A DNA stretch of 9,585 bases, taken from the NCBI GenBank assembly GCA_017996595.1, contig JAGOGT010000025.1, positions 1-9,585 of the forward strand, in the 5' to 3' direction. Shown here one piece after another: positions 5,897 through 9,585 of the stretch. This stretch comes from Candidatus Cloacimonadota bacterium (lineage in GTDB: Bacteria > Cloacimonadota > Cloacimonadia > Cloacimonadales > Cloacimonadaceae). The notes under the pieces were generated by a model. That model did not search any database. It saw only the letters and a list, made by a program, of their open reading frames with translations, and was not told the DNA's origin. Numbering within the stretch: position 1 is the stretch's first letter; the number at the start of each line of letters is the position of its first letter. The translations under genes were made by a program, and so were the position numbers.

Positions 5897-8800
5897 ATGA
5901 GAAAATTGTTCTTCGTCCTGTGTCTGCTGATAGCGCTAACAGCGCTGATGGCAGAGCAAGTGGTGGTAAGCCAATATCCCAATGATATCCGGCTTACTTC
6001 CAGCAGCCCAAATAATATGGAGCTGGAGTTCACCCTCGGCAGCTTTTATAGCGATGCCGTAAATATCAATGGCAGCCAGTGGTACCAGATTTCCATGAAG
6101 AAAGAAGGGCTCACTCTGGAAGCTGGTTTACCGCAGCTTCCCGTTCTGGCTCGCAGTGTGATTATTCCCGCTACCGCTGCCATGCAGTTGCAAGTTCTTG
6201 GCAGTGAATATGTAGAATTGCCCATGCCCGTTGCTCCTTCCAAAGGGAATCTCACCAGGGATATCGATCCCGACAGCGTTCCCTACAGCTTTGCAGATTT
6301 CTACAATGGCACCGGCAGCTATCCTGAAAGCACCGCCTATCTCACAGAGCCCTTTATTATCAGGGATTATCGTGGGATCACGGTACGTTTTCAACCCTTT
6401 GTATATTTTCCCGCTACCGGCACGCTCAGGATCTATACCAAGCTGAATCTGGCCCTTGTAGCCAATGGCACGGATATGACCAATGCCCTCACCAGCCCCA
6501 AGAGTTCCTACACCCGTTACTTTGAGGATATTTACCAGAACATGTTCCTGAACTTTGCTGATGCCAAATACCCCACTTTAGGCGAAGAAGGCCGCATTCT
6601 GGTGGTTAAGCACAGCATGTTTGATAACGACATCATTCCCTGGGTTAACTGGAAAAAGCAGCTTGGCTTCACCGTGGATGTAGTGGATATCAGTGTTGCA
6701 GGCCCCACCGCTACGCAGCTTAAGGCCTATATCCAGGCGCAGTATGACCTGAATAACGGCCTGATGTTCGTGCAGCTTTTTGGTGATGGCCCCCAGATTC
6801 CCATCATGAGTGGTGGCAGCGATCCCATGCTGGCTCTGCTGGCAGGTGGGGATAGCTATCCCGATATCTATGTGGGACGTTTCTCCGCTTCCAATTCTGC
6901 CGAAGCCCAAACCCAGGTTCAGCGCACTATTCATTATGAACGTGATATAGCAGTTGGTGCCGATTGGGTGCAAAAAGCCTTTGGCATCGCCTCCAACGAA
7001 GGGGGCGGCAGCCAGGGAGATATGGGCGAAAGCGATCAAACACACCAAGAGAACATCCGCACCGATCTCCTTAATTACGGCTACACATCTGTCGATCAGA
7101 TTTATCAAACTCAAGGTGCCAGCGCTACCATGGTTACCAATAATATCAATGCCGGCCGTGGCTTTGGCAATTACACCGGCCATGGCTCCGCCACTACCTG
7201 GGTTACCACCGGCTTTAGCGTTACCAACGTAAATGCCCTGGCAAACAGCAATATGCTGCCCTTCATCGTTTCCGTAGCCTGCGTGAATGGCAATTTTGTA
7301 AGCCAAACCTGCTTTGCGGAAGCCTGGCTGCGCTCCACTCATGACACTACCGGTGAACCTACAGGTGCCGTAGCTTTCTGGGGCTCCACCATTAACCAGG
7401 GTTGGAATCCCCCCATGCGCGCTCAGGATGAGGTTACCGACCTCCTGGTAGCCAATGCCAAACATCGCATCGGCAGCCTCTATTTCAATGGCGCTAGCAA
7501 GATGATCGAAGTATATGGCGCTAGTGGAATTTCTGAATACAAATGCTGGACTATTTTTGGCGACGCCTCATTGATGGTGCGTACCAAGAATCCCCAGGCC
7601 ATCACCGCCACCTATAATCCCGTCATCTTCCTGGGCATGAGCACTTTCGCCATCCAAACCGTTCCCAATGCCAGGATCACTCTCACCAATAATGGCGACC
7701 TCTATGGCACGGCTATCGCGGATGCCGCGGGTAATGCCACCATTAATTTTGATCCCATTCCGGTGAATCCCATGGATATGATCCTCACCATTGCCGCTTT
7801 TGATTACCAAACCTATATCCAGACCCTGCAAGTGCTTCCCAGCAATGGGCCTTACATCGTTTTGGATCAAGTGCAGTATTCTGATGGCAATGATGGTCTC
7901 TTCCAATATGGGGAAACGATCCAAATGAATCTGGATCTTGCCAATATCGGCAGTGAAGTCGCTTCGGGGCTTAGTATTGCCGTTAGTTCCGCCGATCCCT
8001 ATGTAACCGTGCTTACCCCTGCCATCAGCCTTCCCGATTTGGTGGCCGGCGGCGAAACCCCCAGCGGAACCTTTAGTATTCAGCTTGATGCGGATATCCC
8101 CGATCAGCACGAAGTTGCCATGGTAATCACCATCAATACCACTAATGGCGATCAACAAGTTTATAATAGCAGCTTCCTGGGTGCTGCCCCGAACATCTCC
8201 TGGGGTAGCTTGCAAGTGAATGACACGGAAGGAAACAACAACGGCATGGTGGAAGCCGGTGAGATCATCACCTTCACCATTCCGATTATAAATGATGGCC
8301 ACTTCCAGGCGGATAACATCAGCTCCACAATGATGGTTAATGGGGTCTCCACCCTCATCACCCCCATTGTTGATAGTGTTACCTCCATCCCCGTGAATCA
8401 GGAAGCTTCGCTGATCTATAACGTCACCTTCAGTTCTCAGATCCCCATGGGAACTCCTGTGCAAATCACCGTGATGACCTTCTATGGCTCGTTCTCCAGT
8501 GCTCATACCTACACTGTGGTGGTGGGACTGGTGATGGACGGCTTTGAAAATGGCTTCGTAAACTTCCCCTGGGCCTTTATGGGAGGAACCTGGAGCATCG
8601 AAGGCAATAGCTACAATGGCTCTAATGCGGCTCGTTCCGCAGCCATCGCCCATAGCACTGCCACCAGCATCAGCGTAAACTATACCACCGCCCAGGCCGG
8701 CGAGATCTCCTTCTGGAAGAAAGTATCCTCAGAGCAGAATTACGACTTCCTGAAGTTCTACATCAACGGCATCCTGAAAAATCAATGGAGCGGCACCAGC

Positions 8801-9580
8801 GACCAGTGGGAACAAGCCACCTATCCCGTGCAACCCGGAATGAATGTCTTCAAGTGGGAATACACCAAGGATTCCGGAACCGTTGCCGGTAGCGACTGTG
8901 CCTGGATTGATGATGTGGTTTTCCCCAGCTCCGGCGAACAAGTTGGAGCTCCTGCCATGCTTGTGGATATGCAAGCCATTGATTTCGGCATTGTCCATTT
9001 CAACGAAACCGAAAGCATTCCCGTAACCGTTTCCAACGCCGGAACCGCAGCCATGCTGGGCACCATCACTTCGGCCGAACCCTTCTGGTTAGGCACCGAT
9101 CCCACGCAGCCGGTTTACACGCTGGATTATCAATTGCAGGCAGGCGAATTCATCACCATCAATGTGAATTTCAGCCCCACAGTGCAACAAGAGTATAGCG
9201 GCGATTTGATCATCACTTCCGATGATCCTTTTGCGCCGGTTACCACCATTCCCATCACAGGCACCGGTGCTCCCGTAGCCAATGAAGACCCCGTGAATCC
9301 TGTGATCACCGCCCTCAAGGGTAATCATCCCAATCCCTTCAATCCCAGCACCACCATCAGCTTCAGCCTGAAGGAAAAAGGCCCTCTGACCCTGGAGATC
9401 TATAATATCCTCGGCCAGAAGGTTACCACCCTGGTGAACGGAGTGATGGACAAGGGTACCCACAACGTGGTGTGGAATGGCAAGGACAGCAAGGGACGCA
9501 GTGTAGCCAGCGGCATCTTCTTCTATCGTATGAAGAGTGGCGCTTACACCAGCACCAAGAAAATGATTATGATGAAATAA
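5897..9580 (+). CDS. Secreted gingipain-family (C25) cysteine protease, RgpB-like, predicted Arg-specific
   Basis: The product is 1227 residues. Order: signal peptide 1-19 (LMA|EQ); C25 propeptide about 25-225; catalytic domain about 229-565; C25 Ig-like domain about 566-650; two Ig-like repeats with Asp/Asn-rich loops (663-673 and 776-789); MAM/jelly-roll-like domain about 877-1013; ASH/Hydin-like domain about 1017-1125; sorting-like end about 1133-1227 (NHPNPFNP to KKMIMMK). His429 (NYTGHGS) and Cys462 (VACVNGNF) are 33 apart, as His211 and Cys244 in RgpB. Glu368 (ASNEGG) matches Glu152. Asp380 (GESD) matches Asp163, the P1 Arg-binding residue. Trp503 and Met507 (STINQGWNPPM) match pocket residues Trp284 and Met288. 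It should cut after Arg, outside the cell or at its surface. It follows the Kgp-like gene by 111 bp and shares its downstream domain order. The family is near certain; specificity is inferred from residues. Confidence 0.93.
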   Translation: MRKLFFVLCLLIALTALMAEQVVVSQYPNDIRLTSSSPNNMELEFTLGSFYSDAVNINGSQWYQISMKKEGLTLEAGLPQLPVLARSVIIPATAAMQLQVLGSEYVELPMPVAPSKGNLTRDIDPDSVPYSFADFYNGTGSYPESTAYLTEPFIIRDYRGITVRFQPFVYFPATGTLRIYTKLNLALVANGTDMTNALTSPKSSYTRYFEDIYQNMFLNFADAKYPTLGEEGRILVVKHSMFDNDIIPWVNWKKQLGFTVDVVDISVAGPTATQLKAYIQAQYDLNNGLMFVQLFGDGPQIPIMSGGSDPMLALLAGGDSYPDIYVGRFSASNSAEAQTQVQRTIHYERDIAVGADWVQKAFGIASNEGGGSQGDMGESDQTHQENIRTDLLNYGYTSVDQIYQTQGASATMVTNNINAGRGFGNYTGHGSATTWVTTGFSVTNVNALANSNMLPFIVSVACVNGNFVSQTCFAEAWLRSTHDTTGEPTGAVAFWGSTINQGWNPPMRAQDEVTDLLVANAKHRIGSLYFNGASKMIEVYGASGISEYKCWTIFGDASLMVRTKNPQAITATYNPVIFLGMSTFAIQTVPNARITLTNNGDLYGTAIADAAGNATINFDPIPVNPMDMILTIAAFDYQTYIQTLQVLPSNGPYIVLDQVQYSDGNDGLFQYGETIQMNLDLANIGSEVASGLSIAVSSADPYVTVLTPAISLPDLVAGGETPSGTFSIQLDADIPDQHEVAMVITINTTNGDQQVYNSSFLGAAPNISWGSLQVNDTEGNNNGMVEAGEIITFTIPIINDGHFQADNISSTMMVNGVSTLITPIVDSVTSIPVNQEASLIYNVTFSSQIPMGTPVQITVMTFYGSFSSAHTYTVVVGLVMDGFENGFVNFPWAFMGGTWSIEGNSYNGSNAARSAAIAHSTATSISVNYTTAQAGEISFWKKVSSEQNYDFLKFYINGILKNQWSGTSDQWEQATYPVQPGMNVFKWEYTKDSGTVAGSDCAWIDDVVFPSSGEQVGAPAMLVDMQAIDFGIVHFNETESIPVTVSNAGTAAMLGTITSAEPFWLGTDPTQPVYTLDYQLQAGEFITINVNFSPTVQQEYSGDLIITSDDPFAPVTTIPITGTGAPVANEDPVNPVITALKGNHPNPFNPSTTISFSLKEKGPLTLEIYNILGQKVTTLVNGVMDKGTHNVVWNGKDSKGRSVASGIFFYRMKSGAYTSTKKMIMMK

Positions 9581-9585
9581 CGTTA

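Noticed and set aside
6578..8653. Two long antisense open frames (6578-7465 and 7568-8653) inside the second protease
   Set aside because: Same shadow composition (Gly/His/Ile-rich) opposite the catalytic and Ig domains, with no independent start signal.

Overview
The window looks like a chromosomal segment of an uncultured Gram-negative anaerobe. The best guess is Candidatus Cloacimonadota (Cloacimonas-like) or a related Fibrobacteres-Chlorobi-Bacteroidetes lineage. This rests on style, not on a marker gene. Large secreted proteins end in a FlgD-Ig/type-A-sorting-like domain (NPFNP...GxxVxxLV...WNGKDxxGRxVxSGIxxYRM...KM) and carry Asx/Pro-rich Ig-like stalks. All real genes are on the plus strand.

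Layout: (1) Positions 1-537 hold the C-terminal end of a large envelope protein, probably TamB/DUF490-like, whose start lies outside the window. (2) Positions 607-1098 encode a small single-pass membrane protein with a degenerate type IV pilin/pseudopilin N-terminus. A clear intrinsic terminator follows at 1130-1155. (3) Positions 1157-1990 are about 830 bp without a credible gene. They contain a 244-bp imperfectly palindromic, MITE-like element (1248-1491) with 25-bp terminal inverted repeats and matching ATTTTTTTT direct repeats outside it, several short tandem repeats, and a probable promoter for the next gene. (4) Positions 1991-5785 and 5897-9580 encode two very large secreted cysteine proteases of family C25 (gingipains), separated by a terminator hairpin.

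The main result is that the two proteases are not simple copies of each other. The first matches the Lys-gingipain (Kgp) pattern and the second the Arg-gingipain (RgpB) pattern. Each keeps the catalytic residues and also the residues known to set P1 specificity in its Porphyromonas counterpart (Kgp Thr442/Asp516; RgpB Asp163/Trp284/Met288). Both sit on the same downstream architecture: C25 Ig domain, two Ca-loop-like Ig repeats, a MAM/jelly-roll-like domain, an ASH/Hydin-like domain and a sorting-like domain. Together they would form a Lys plus Arg secreted proteolysis locus, suited to a protein- and amino-acid-fermenting organism. These calls come from reading the sequence and from remembered gingipain sequence and numbering; no alignment or search was run.
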